Assembly: GCA_015680685.1 (NCBI GenBank)
Contig: MNCI01000569.1
Coordinates: 347,085-411,084 of the forward strand
Origin: Gnetum montanum
Lineage: Eukaryota; Streptophyta; Gnetopsida; Gnetales; Gnetaceae
Direction: 5' to 3'
Length of the DNA stretch: 64,000 nucleotides
The notes under the pieces were generated by a model that was given only the letters and a program-made list of their open reading frames with translations, ran no database searches and was not told the origin of the DNA. Below are positions 1-9,275 of this stretch, piece by piece (position 1 is the first letter of the stretch; every line of letters begins with the position of its first letter). The position numbers and the translations under genes are program-made.

Positions 1-1921
1 CGCTGTAGCATTTGAGAATAAGCATTCTACCATATGAATGAACTTAGGGCCAAAACCCAATTTAGTCATGGTTTGGATAATGAAGTCCCACTTAATGTTA
101 TCATAGGCTTTAGCGTAGTTAAGCTTCATCAGGAGGATATCCTGACCCTCATCCTCAGCCCACTTAAGACCTTCCCAAGTAGCCACTACGTTATTTAATA
201 TGTATCTTCCCGGAACAAAGCCAGTCTGTTGGGGGGGAAATAATAAAGGTAAGGACTTTCTTTAATCGCAAGGCCAAACATTTTTCCCAAATTTTGTAAA
301 CCACATTAAGTAAGGTGATAGGTCGCCAATTGGAGATACAAGTAGGATCTCCTGTTTTAGGGAGAAGACGAATAATCCCTTGGTTTAAGATTGGTCCCAA
401 AGAGCCAGTAAGCGTAGCCTCTTTGATAACATGGAAGAGGTCAGAACCAACTAGATCCCAATGCTTTTGGAAAAATTCAATTGGAAAACCATCATAACCC
501 GGGGCTTTCCTAGGGCGTAGGTTAAAGTAAGCCTGTTGAAGCTCTACTGGAGTAATATTGGCTTCTAAAATTGTCAGCATAGAAGAATTAACCAGTTTAG
601 GATAATTTAGAGTGGCTGCCGCGAAGGATAGAGGATCCATAGGAGTAGTGGTGAATAAGGCATCAAAGTGTTCTTTAAGATAAGAGAGAAGACTATTTTG
701 GTCAGTGATAATGGAACCATTTATGGAGAGTTTATCTAAAGAGGGCGAAGGGGAGGATCGGTTAAGGTACTTAAAGAATTCCTTACAGTGCTCATCTTGA
801 ATGTTTAGCCAAGTGAGTCGGCTTTTAATCAAGGCACTTTGTGCCTTATATACTTCCCAATGTTGAAAGGCAATACGGGCTCTGGCAAGCTCCCCTTGAA
901 GGTGACTGTTGAAGGGGTCATCAGTTAGTTTAGACGTAAGGTGCTCAATGGTAGAGCATATGTTGCTGTACTCTTGCCGAGAGCGAGAGGCAACTTCCTT
1001 ACCATAATGACGGGCAAAATTCCTAACTCTACTAGTTGTTCGAAGCCACCAGTGGATCCAACCCGTTGAACCTAAGGGTCTTGGTTCAACATTCCAAAGG
1101 CTAGAAAGAAGTTGTTGGGCGGAAGGAGAAGAGAAACATTGGCTATGAAGCCTAAAGAGATGATAATTCCATCGTTGGTGGTTATTATGGATCTGCATAG
1201 ATAAAGTAATAGGGAAATGATCAGATAAGGTTACATGTTGGTGGACTATAGTAGTAGAAAGGGTCTGCCAAAAAGAAAGGGTGGAAAAGTAATACCTATC
1301 TAACCGACTATAAATGCGAGCCTGCCCCTTACGAAGATTATTCCAAGTGAAGCTGTTTAGAGAGCCACTAGCAGTGTGTGCGATGCCGTCCGAAAGATAG
1401 AAACGTTTCTTAAAATTTGACCAGGCTTGAAATTCTTGATGCGGAAGTTGAGAGAAAACACCCCCAAGCTTGTCATGAGAGAATTCCATCATGTTAAAAT
1501 CGCCACCAAAAATCCAGGGAATAGAAGGAAGGCTATGAGTGAGTTCATGCCACAGTTGGGCGCGTTCGGTAGAGTCATTGGGGGCATAACTAGAACAAAC
1601 TCCGAAGGGACCATGTGAGGATGAGAAAACAGCCCAGGTCACTCGGTGAACTAAATCGGACCTGTGCTGAAGGAGTTTGTCTTTCCAATAAGCTGGATAC
1701 AGAATGGCTATGCCACCTTTGCCACACTCATGCAAAGTAGCAAGAACGGAAGAATGGGGAAGAAACCCATGGGCTAAAAAAGATAATTGTTCGGCTGAGA
1801 TCTTGATTTCTTGGAGGAGGAGGAAATCCAAAGTGAGATTTAAGCTAGAGATAAAGTTGCTGGCTCTTTTGCGACGAAGCCTATCCGTTAGGCCTCGGAC
1901 ATTCCAAGATAGGAAGTTCAT
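1..1921 (-). pseudogene. L1-type LINE ORF2 (endonuclease and start of reverse transcriptase), frameshifted and cut by the window edge
   Basis: This frame encodes the bifunctional LINE protein that nicks target DNA and primes reverse transcription. Reading from 1921 leftwards, the N-terminus has APE-type endonuclease motifs in the right order: NVRGL, LLQEIK, SYAPND, GGDFNM, SRLDR and LSDHFPI. A linker follows, then the RT start with RKAPGYDGFPIEFF and ISNWRPITLLN. The open frame ends at 191, but RT continues in another frame to base 1, with TGFVPGRYILNN and LKLNYAKAYDNIKWDF-like sequence (LNY where LDF is usual). The frame switch coincides with a run of seven G at 231-237 on the plus strand; six would restore the frame. 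The ATG at 1921 is chosen because it begins the endonuclease and overlaps the stop of the upstream ORF. The remainder of RT lies outside the window. Confidence 0.9.
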
Positions 1922-2551
1922 GGAGAAGCTCTAGTTGTTATGAGTGACAAGGCGGTTGTCATAGTAGAGGAAAGAATTGCAAAGGAGTTGCTGGTATTTA
2001 CAGTTAAAGCTGGGTTAGTTTTGGGCAGAGGAGAGGAAGGAGGAGTGGTGGTGTTAGATGCTTTAGCCCTTTTCCTTCCCCCGACAATGACAAACTCATC
2101 TCGTAGAAGTGAGTCTTGGGCTGATTGTGAGTGTAGCATTATGAGCAGGGAAAATTTGAAGAGAGAGAGCTTTCTCGATTTGAGACACCTCCGAAAGCTC
2201 AGCAAGGAAAAAATTATGAGCATAATATCGAGCGTGTGAAACTTGAATTCCGTGGGCTTGTAAAATAGTTTTAATATGCAGATTGATGTTTAAAGAGCGA
2301 GGTAGATAACCTACTATTTGAAAAAAAATAAAACGTGCAGAAAAGTCATGAGAAATAGAGTCAAAAATATCTTGAGGTATCAGAAAATCTAGAGAGTCTG
2401 AGTTGGGAGAACTCCCCTGAGGAGAAGAAGGAGCAGCCACTGAAGATTCATCCATATCCTTGCCTGAAAGGAGCTCCTCGTCCATTGGAACTGGCACAAC
2501 GTCGGTAGGAACACGATGGCAGCCCTGGAACAACCAAGGTCCATTGTTCAA
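1918..2551 (-). pseudogene. LINE ORF1-like protein, two overlapping frames
   Basis: Two overlapping open frames (2551-2096 and 2223-1918) lie directly upstream of the LINE endonuclease ORF and probably represent one ORF1 split by a single-base indel near 2100-2120. The first contains ARFIFFQIVGYLPRSL and NFFLAELSEVSQIEKAL, which resemble the RNA-binding RRM-like/DUF4283 fold of plant LINE ORF1 proteins; this family call is tentative. The second contains a basic segment, FVIVGGRKRAKA. ORF1 normally coats LINE RNA. Its stop codon TGA overlaps the ORF2 start as ATGA at 1921-1918, suggesting translational coupling. The protein is shorter than usual ORF1 proteins and lacks a clear zinc knuckle, so it may be internally deleted. 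Confidence 0.6.
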
Positions 2552-3195
2552 AGTTTCCCCTATGCTGGTTTTAGATCTGATTCCAAATCTGGGTTCCCAG
2601 ATCTACCAATGGGGGATTCAACTCTGGTAGAGCTGAGCGCTTGCACGAACGCCGCGTACCCTACCACACCCACTGCAGCTCACCCCGCAGCGCCACTGCA
2701 ACCAGCAGAAAAACCGACCTGCAACCCCCGCGCTCAGATCTTCCACTAGAAAACGATATTTAGATTTCGTTGCTTTGAATGGACGTGAGGGTTTTTTCAG
2801 ATTTGAGGGTTTTTCAACAGCGCTCGTGGTTCCCGCGGTGGCCGAGGATGTGCACGTGAAGCGGTGCTTAGGGGTCCTAACGGTCTTCCGCGATCGGTCC
2901 TAACGGTCCTTAGACAGAAAGCAAAAACTAAAGTTTTGATCGCAAGGACATCAAATCCTAGCAAATTGGAGGTGGCCACGAGCAGCAGGAGGAAGAGCCA
3001 CAACCACCAAAGCGCGGCGCAGCAGCCCCCGCAGAGCCAGCGAGCTGGAGACCGCAGCGAAGCCCCGTGCGCAATAGAGGAAACTAGGTGAACCGTCGCG
3101 CAACGGTCAGCAGGGAGAGTAACGGTCAGCCCGGTTCGATGACTTAGATCAATCAATTCAGTACGTATACTTCATGGCAAGAATAATACAATATC
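2552..3195 (-). other. GC-rich probable LINE 5' UTR/promoter region
   Basis: This stretch lies upstream of LINE ORF1 and is much richer in G+C than the surrounding AT-rich DNA, especially 2640-3130. It carries several copies of a short AACGGTC motif (around 2880, 2908, 3101 and 3121). LINEs commonly have an internal promoter in a GC-rich 5' UTR, so this is the simplest reading. No convincing protein was seen. The boundary at about 3195 is where sequence homologous to the long LTR of element 2 begins. The LINE 3' end is outside the window, so no target duplication can be tested. Confidence 0.5.
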
Positions 3196-3652
3196 TGTTA
3201 AATTTCTAAGTACATTAGGTGGAAGGTGTTGTTCTAGTTATATATAAAATTGTTTTATTTTAAAAATAAAAACTAATTTTTTTTATAAAAGGTTTATAAA
3301 GAGTATCTTTGTAAGTATATGTTAATCAAAATGGACTAAAGAGAGGGCTTCCACTCAAGTTGTTGCTAACTTAGTAACACTCTAGGTTGGAGGTGTTGTT
3401 CTAAGAATATATTAAATTGCTTAATTGTAAAAAATAAAAATAAACTCTTTATAAAAGGTTTATAAAGAGTATCTTCATCACATGTTTTAAACTAAAATTA
3501 ATTATGCATGCATAACATTGCCTTATGAGGAGAGTTGATATGGTAAATTTTACTCAAAAGAAATAAATAGATTATAAACCAACCAAATAACCGACATATC
3601 CCACCCATATGTAATGTGCTCAAATGCTAGGCATTGTTGGAAAATATAACGA
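3196..3652 (+). repeat. Fragment of the long LTR of the element-2 family (segment A)
   Basis: The sequence beginning TTCTAAGTACATTAGGTGG matches 11650-12111 and 22590-23045, which are internal parts of the two long LTRs of element 2. Homology stops abruptly at about 3652. In the intact LTR this segment directly follows the segment found here at 4155-4668, so the order is permuted in this place. Confidence 0.8.
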
Positions 3653-4154
3653 TAATATTTAAGACTTAAGTTTGAGTCCAAATAGAACCACTTAAAAGAA
3701 GTTAAGCTTTCATTCATCCATTAATCTTTTGGGGGGATTAACAGTGTATTAGGTACGGTAACCTAAACAAGTCATAGGGTTAAGGGGAAGGGGGAAGGTG
3801 AGAGCCCTATGCATGAAACTCGGGACCAACGTTATAAATAAACAAGTATTAAGGAAGGAAACCCGAATTGGGGCATCACCAAACGTCCACCCATGCTGAC
3901 CGTTACAAGATAGAATGACATAGAATTAGATAAGAAAAAAAAAAAGCTCTCAATTAAGGATAGAGAAAGTTTGAATGGTGACTCCTCACAACAGAAATGG
4001 AAAGTTTCCTTGCAGAGATTACTGATGAGAGATTATTGATGATGAGTGTTACTGGAATGCACAAGTCTCTCCCATGGCTGATTCATCCATTAATCTTTGT
4101 ACAACTCTATTAGCTTAATAAGAGCATCATGAAACATGAAAATGATTATCAGTA
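3653..4154. other. Unassigned stretch containing a 351-bp insert between perfect 18-bp direct repeats
   Basis: No gene is visible. An 18-base sequence, ATTCATCCATTAATCTTT, occurs at 3712-3729 and again identically at 4081-4098, bracketing 351 bp. The arrangement resembles a target duplication around a small retroposed insert, but no poly(A) tail, terminal inverted repeat or convincing pol III promoter was found, so the insert is not classified. Confidence 0.4.
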
Positions 4155-4668
4155 TCAAAATTTGACCAACATTGTTAATGGTATAGACGCTTTCAAAAAA
4201 ACATGATGTGAAAACATTAATTTAGGTCCTAGCTCATAGAAGTAGAAAAGTAAAATCTTAAATAGAAAAGTGTGTTGATTGGCTGATGGATACCGTAACC
4301 CAAAAGCAACAACCAGATTATTCAAAGTTTTATCCAACACTTCATAGCAGAATAGACTCTCTTCCACAAATATCTGTGGGAAGGCGCTCAAAAATTACGG
4401 TGTTTTATTTGAAAAAATAAAAATGAAAGATACCTCTTGTTCCCCAATTTTTCGCCATAGGCCACACATCTTATCCTAGATCTTTAATAAAAAATATTCA
4501 AAGAAATGGTCATGTGTCTACGCAGCTAAGCTGGATGTAAGAAAATTAGTAGCATTGAAGAAACTGGCATCAAGGACAAGCAATCAATAAAAAGTATGAT
4601 CCAAATGGAATAAAGGAAGGACTTTCACTTAGTTTGTTGTTAACTTTCTAAGTACATTAGGTGGAAGG
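4155..4668 (+). repeat. Fragment of the long LTR of the element-2 family (segment A')
   Basis: From 4246 to 4668 this matches 11249-11672, the start of the visible 5' LTR of element 2, with scattered substitutions. It is therefore a separate copy and not an exact assembly duplicate. It is cut at 4668 by the 5' LTR of element 1. It contains an antisense 78-codon open frame (4391-4155) whose first part is also intact at 11394-11249. That frame resembles no family I know and may simply be repeat DNA. Confidence 0.75.
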
Positions 4669-4692
4669 TGATGAGACACGATATGCACAAGC

Positions 4693-4760
4693 CGCGATAT
4701 CGCGTCGTCCCTTGCATTATCGCGTACATGATATCGTGGTCTGTTGCCAAATCTATAAAT
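4693..4760 (+). promoter_or_regulatory. U3 palindrome cluster and TATA box of the element-1 LTR
   Basis: A perfect palindrome CGCGATATCGCG lies at 4693-4704 and is followed by variants such as ATTATCGCGTAC and ATGATATCGTGG. CTATAAATAAG follows within about 20 bp. The same architecture, with differing spacing, recurs at 11086-11146, 17620-17720 (antisense), 60015-60110 (antisense) and 62245-62362, so it is a family trait. The position just upstream of a TATA box suggests binding sites for a dimeric transcription factor; that is inference. Confidence 0.6.
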
Positions 4761-5005
4761 AAGAGGCGACACTCCCCTCATTTCTCATCCTAGGCTAGAA
4801 GTAGTGAAGCTCTGGCGGATTGATCACCCCAAAGATAGAATATTTTCCATGTGCCCGCAGCAGGAGTCCCCCAAGTGAACGGTTCTTTATTCGAGCAGCT
4901 TTGTACCTAAACGCAAGTTGTGTATGGCAATAAAGACGAGCTTTGTGGATAAACCTTGCAGTACATGGATAGGTTTATCTAATGTTATTTATTGCTTTCC
5001 TAGTA

Positions 5006-5190
5006 ACGTGACATGAGTATGACTTGGTTACGAGCATTGACGAATGTGTACGGCTAGCCAAGGAATTGGCTACTCATCGCGATTAGATTCTCTCACCCTT
5101 ATCTCCTAGAACGTGGGACAAGTACAACTTGATTACGAGCATCTACGGATGTGTACGGCTAGTCAAGGAATCGGCTGCTTGTCACACTTA
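5006..5190 (+). repeat. Imperfect tandem duplication inside the element-1 LTR
   Basis: A segment starting ACGTGACATGAGTATGACTT at 5006 is repeated from 5111 as ACGTGGGACAAGTACAACTT, both followed by TACGAGCAT and GTGTACGGCTAG. The period is 105 bp. It was not seen in the other LTRs of the family, which may explain why this LTR is about 85-105 bp longer than its relatives. Confidence 0.65.
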
Positions 5191-5599
5191 GGTTAGTTAG
5201 GTGCCTTAGTACAACCACTTCGAGCACGTGCGTTACGTGTGGTAATCCCAGTAACAATTAGCGTTTGGTAGCCACAGTTGCACAATTCAGGGTGTGTACG
5301 GTAAGTGGGAACGGATGCTGATGCTAGGACATAGTGCTGTAGTTAGAGTTAGTTTTAGTCTCTCAACCCTTCACCCTTTAGCATAGGAGATAAACCTGAA
5401 AAGACCAAAAAAATCATATACCTCGGACTTACTTAACCATACACCGTGACAACAACAAGTAAGTCTGGGAAGATAATGATTAATTAACCCCAAGTGTTCC
5501 TTGCGGCGCTTAGGCATTTAGTCTGCGGAGTTCGACCGGATCACGCGTGCTACTCTCGTTTCGTATGGTTGAGTGTAGGGGTACCTCGCCACTCATCAT

Positions 5600-5617
5600 T
5601 GGCACCGTTGCTGGGGA
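5600..5617 (+). other. Primer-binding site of element 1 (tRNA-Asp type)
   Basis: TGGCACCGTTGCTGGGGA sits one base after the LTR end. It differs at two positions from the complement of the 3' end of plant tRNA-Asp (TGGCGCCGTTGCCGGGGA). Confidence 0.88.
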
Positions 5618-5739
5618 CTAAGTGTTTGTATGCCAATTAGAACATTAGGAAATCTTTCACATCGTTGTGAGCCTTAATGAACCTTTGGGTTAATTAGTTA
5701 AATAAGAACATATATAACGGTGAATAGCACACCAATAAA

Positions 5740-8242
5740 ATGGCTTCTTCTCATAAGGTTAGCTCACCTAGGGATAACACGGAAGATAGTCAGTGACATA
5801 CACATAACCTGAACCAGCCAAGTCCTCAGCAATACAAGATGACATATACTCATCCCGATGAGTATATTCCCAACTTTACTTTTATACTCCACCAAGACAA
5901 ACAACTACGGTGGAGAGATTTGCAAGGTAACATCGTGTTACCCCTAGATCGATCAATCTCTCGCATGCTTTTCCGTGCCTTAGCACAGATTGGCATGCAA
6001 GATCTATTTGCAAAATATGTTATGGATGACTTTGACATAAGGGATTATCATCCCACAGATGCCCAACATATTCAGGACTTAAGGCAGGAGAGCCAACACT
6101 CATTGTTGAAGGGCAAGGTCCCTCATGTCCTTAGTGAAATAGGAGACGAGGAACCCCTCACAACGGGTTTCTTAGGAAATGATGTCCCTCCTCCTCACAA
6201 TGGTGAAGAGGTTAGGCATCAGAGCCTTCGATCAACTGTACATGCTACGGGCTCTGATCCTCGTGAACACCAATTGTTCACGGTAGGAACAACCACTCAC
6301 ACTAAGGACGGACACTTAGATAGGTACAATGATTGGGGCTGAAGCAGCCGAAGAGAGGATAAGAAACATCGCCATGATGATGGATCCCCTTCCTCTTCTC
6401 CTTCATCTCACCATTCACACTCTCTTTCCACATCTGGGTGTAACCATCATGAGCATAATGGAGAGAGTAAAAGTAAGGAAGATGAAAGACCTTGATAGGA
6501 AGGTCAGGAGTTAGGACATGGGCAAGAATGTAGGGAGAGTAGGGAACCACCATGAAGACATCACAGACGTCATGACAGGGATGATCATGACGAACCCCTA
6601 CTCGCAACCTGAAGCATGCTAGACATCATAGAGGCAGTTAGGATCCCCACAAGGCACTTAAAAGACAGCAGGATCAAGCGTCTGGACATAAATAATATCC
6701 CATGTTTTGAAGGGGGATACAACGCTGATACTCAACATCATTTACAGGCATTCTGCAATGCCTATGCCTTGCAAAATATAGATAATGAGTGGCAAAAGCT
6801 TAAGTTGTTCCCAAGAACACTCACCAAAGAAGTAGAGAGCTGATACCGGTCCTTAGAACCGGAAACCATCAGGAGGTGGAGTACGATGCTCGAACTGTTC
6901 AACAACAAATATCAAACGTACTCCAGAGTGTCCAATTTGCGTAAACAGATCCAAGGATGGAAACAAGGTGCTTATGAACCCTTGGATGCTGCCATGGACC
7001 GTTACTATACATTGCTACATCATTGCCCAGGCCATGGGTACGCTAAACGGGATCAACTTCACCACATCGTGGATGGGCTAAGAAATGAAACGAGAAGAAC
7101 TCTTGGGACTTACGCCCAAGGGAGACTTTCCCAACTGAGAGCCCATGAAGTTGAAAGTTTGTTAGAACAAGTAGCATAAGAAGAGGGTGAGCTACGTAAG
7201 AGGGAAATTACGGAAGAATACAACCACAATCCCTCCCTTCTCAAGAAGGGAGTGAAATTCTGTGATGAGGAGGATGAGTCACCACTCAAAGAGTTGGTGA
7301 ATCGGAAAACCTTACTGATCCAAAAGTTAACAATCGAGGTATCGAATAAGGTAGACCAAATGTGGGATTCCTTAGATTCAAGAATAGAAATAGTCTTAAA
7401 AATCGTAGAAGAGTCTAAGGTAGAACAAGGTAGTGACAAAGGAAAAACCAAGCGGAGAAACTTAAGCCCTGTACATAACAAGGGTAAGGGGAAAATTCCT
7501 ATTTCCGATGAGGCTGTGAATTCTGATTCAGACAATGATAGTGGATGTGAGGTCTACTACTATGACCATCCTAAGGGATGTTGTCCAATTATCTTACATT
7601 TGCAAGAGTCTGGGGTGTATGCGTTAAATCCAAGACTTAATCAATGGCAAACACCCCGAAGGTTACCTTATCCACAAGGTAATCCAAGGCAGTTCCACCA
7701 ACCCTTAACATATTACCCAAGTGGAATGCCTCCACAGCCTATTGGAAAACATCAGCAGTGGCAATACCCACAGTCATGGGGGATGCCACCACTAACACAT
7801 TAATACCCTTACCGGCAGCTCGATCCTTACGATTATTATGTGCAGCAGCCAGTTTCTCCAGGTGACTCTATGGGTCACACTACTCCTCAACGTCACTACC
7901 AAGTTCGGGAGTACTTTAGGAGAACTCCTTTTCCTTCAAGAGATATCTCACATTCAGCCCATCCTCTAACTCCTACCGCACCTCTTCCACCTGTAGTTCC
8001 CATACAACCTGTTTCAACAATGAAGGGGGAATTACCTATCCAACCGTAGCAACGTAACGTCGCGAGAGCTGTAAATATTCAGCATGTAAATATCCAACCG
8101 GGTGCTAGTTCTGACAATTGTACAAAGAAGAGACGCTTTTTCAGAACTAGGAGCCCAGACAAACTCTCGCAACAACAAGCGGTTGGGCACATATATAGGC
8201 CTCTAACTACTAATGCTTCGGAGAACCCTTCAGTCCAACAAC
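5740..8242 (+). pseudogene. Element 1 gag polyprotein, interrupted by stops and frameshifts
   Basis: Gag forms the virus-like particle that packages element RNA. The likely start is ATG 5740 (MASSHKVSSPRD), shared in style with elements 3, 4 and 8. A stop follows at about codon 19, then an open segment from 5839 with YIPNFTFILHQDKQLRWRDL. A Ser/His-rich stretch lies at 6350-6500. The capsid-like core is at 6616-7179, with FEGGYNADTQHHLQAF, LRKQIQGWKQGAYEPLDAAM and LLHHCPGHGYAKRDQLHHIV, typical of the retrotransposon gag domain. A Lys/Glu-rich part (7252-7530) and a Pro/Gln-rich tail (7620-8049) follow. No zinc knuckle is obvious. At least five breaks separate the open pieces. Confidence 0.82.
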
Positions 8243-8259
8243 TAAGTACGCAAACGGTT

Positions 8260-9078
8260 ATGTTGACACATACCGTAACTAACTGGATAAAGGTGGGCCA
8301 CCTTTTCAGGAAACTATCTAACCCTGGGAACCCCTTAATTCATTTACAGATCGTCGAAAATACACCACATCGAGCTCTTCTTGACTCAGGTTCCAGAGTC
8401 AACCTAATTTCACAAAATATGTATCACGCCTGGAACCTACCACAACTTAAGAAGAGCAACATCCAATTAGAGCTGGCAAACTAGTCCATCACCATTCCCT
8501 TAGGATTGGTGGAGGATGTTATTACCACTGTGTGTGGTTGAGCTTACCGAGTTGATTTTCTGGTGATCAAGGTGAATAACAATGAAGGGGACTTCCCTAT
8601 TATAATGGGAAGGCCGTGGCTAAGTACCGTAGACGCATAACTAGGAATCCGTGATCTTTCCTTGCAAATTTCTAAGGTGAATATTTACGGAAAGATCAAG
8701 AAGAAGAAGATTCCATGCATCGCATATAGTGATTCATCGAGTGATGACATAGAGGAATTGTCTCCATGTGAGAGGTGTGCCCATGAAAAAGAAACACAAA
8801 GATGCCTGTATGTAGCAACCACACAACCTGTAGTAGACACCCCGTGGTTGACAGCTACCCATAAGAGCAGAAAAATATGCATGGAAGGAACTGAGAAAAC
8901 TCATTCTAACAACCGTGGCATAGACACATTGGAACATGAGTGTCGCCAACTTCCACCCTTGAATCTACGATCATCAATTGGGAGAAGTTGGGCACTTCTT
9001 AGAAATTCAAATAGACGCTCATTATTTCGAATCTCTCCCTTACAACTCAGTCATGGGGGAGATGGCCACATATGCTAA
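8260..9078 (+). pseudogene. Element 1 aspartic protease, end of coding region
   Basis: The segment encodes a retropepsin-like protease that would process gag. The active-site signature ALLDSGSRVNLIS is intact at about 8371-8409. The flap-side motif FPIIMGRPWLSTVDA follows at about 8594-8638. In-frame stops occur at 8482, near 8540 and at 8638. The frame then continues through an acidic and Cys-containing tail to a stop at 9078 with no RT motif. In an ordinary Ty3/gypsy element RT would begin here. The end of the ORF coincides with a polypurine-like CATGGGGGAGATGG at 9051-9064. Confidence 0.8.
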
Positions 9079-9104
9079 TCATATGGGGCCCTCAGTTCTT
9101 TTAA

Positions 9105-9150
9105 GTTTTTGTTTTACACATTTTTGTTTTACACATTTTTGTTTTACAAA
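9105..9150 (+). repeat. Short T-rich tandem repeat
   Basis: Three consecutive copies of a unit close to TTTTTGTTTTACACAT lie just after the end of the protease ORF. The corresponding place in element 3 (31500-31680) is also T-rich but not regularly repeated. Confidence 0.7.
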
Positions 9151-9232
9151 TTTCTTTAACTTTTCTAATTTTTATTTTACAACTTTCTTTAACCCTTTTA
9201 GTTTTTGTTTTACACCATCGTTATATTTTTCT

Positions 9233-9236
<4 letters not shown>

Positions 9237-9274
<38 letters not shown>
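9237..9274 (+). repeat. (TG)19 microsatellite
   Basis: Nineteen uninterrupted TG dinucleotides lie within the spacer of element 1. Confidence 0.97.

Positions 9275-9275
<1 letters not shown>

Larger units (their letters stand above)
4669..5598 (+). repeat. 5' LTR of element 1
   Basis: The repeat starts TGATGAGACACG and ends CGCCACTCATCA, giving an inverted terminal heptamer. Its first 161 bp match 11054-11214. Related LTRs occur at 16902-17724 (antisense), 59412-60128 (antisense) and 62238-63083. A TATA element lies at 4754-4760 and an AATAAA-type signal near 4929. Confidence 0.92.

Noticed and set aside
2516-2749. 77-codon plus-strand ORF
   Set aside because: It lies on the opposite strand of LINE ORF1 and has no family-like features.
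2797-3156. 119-codon antisense ORF in the GC-rich block
   Set aside because: The composition follows from GC-rich DNA with few stop codons, no motif is present, and it sits in the probable LINE 5' UTR.
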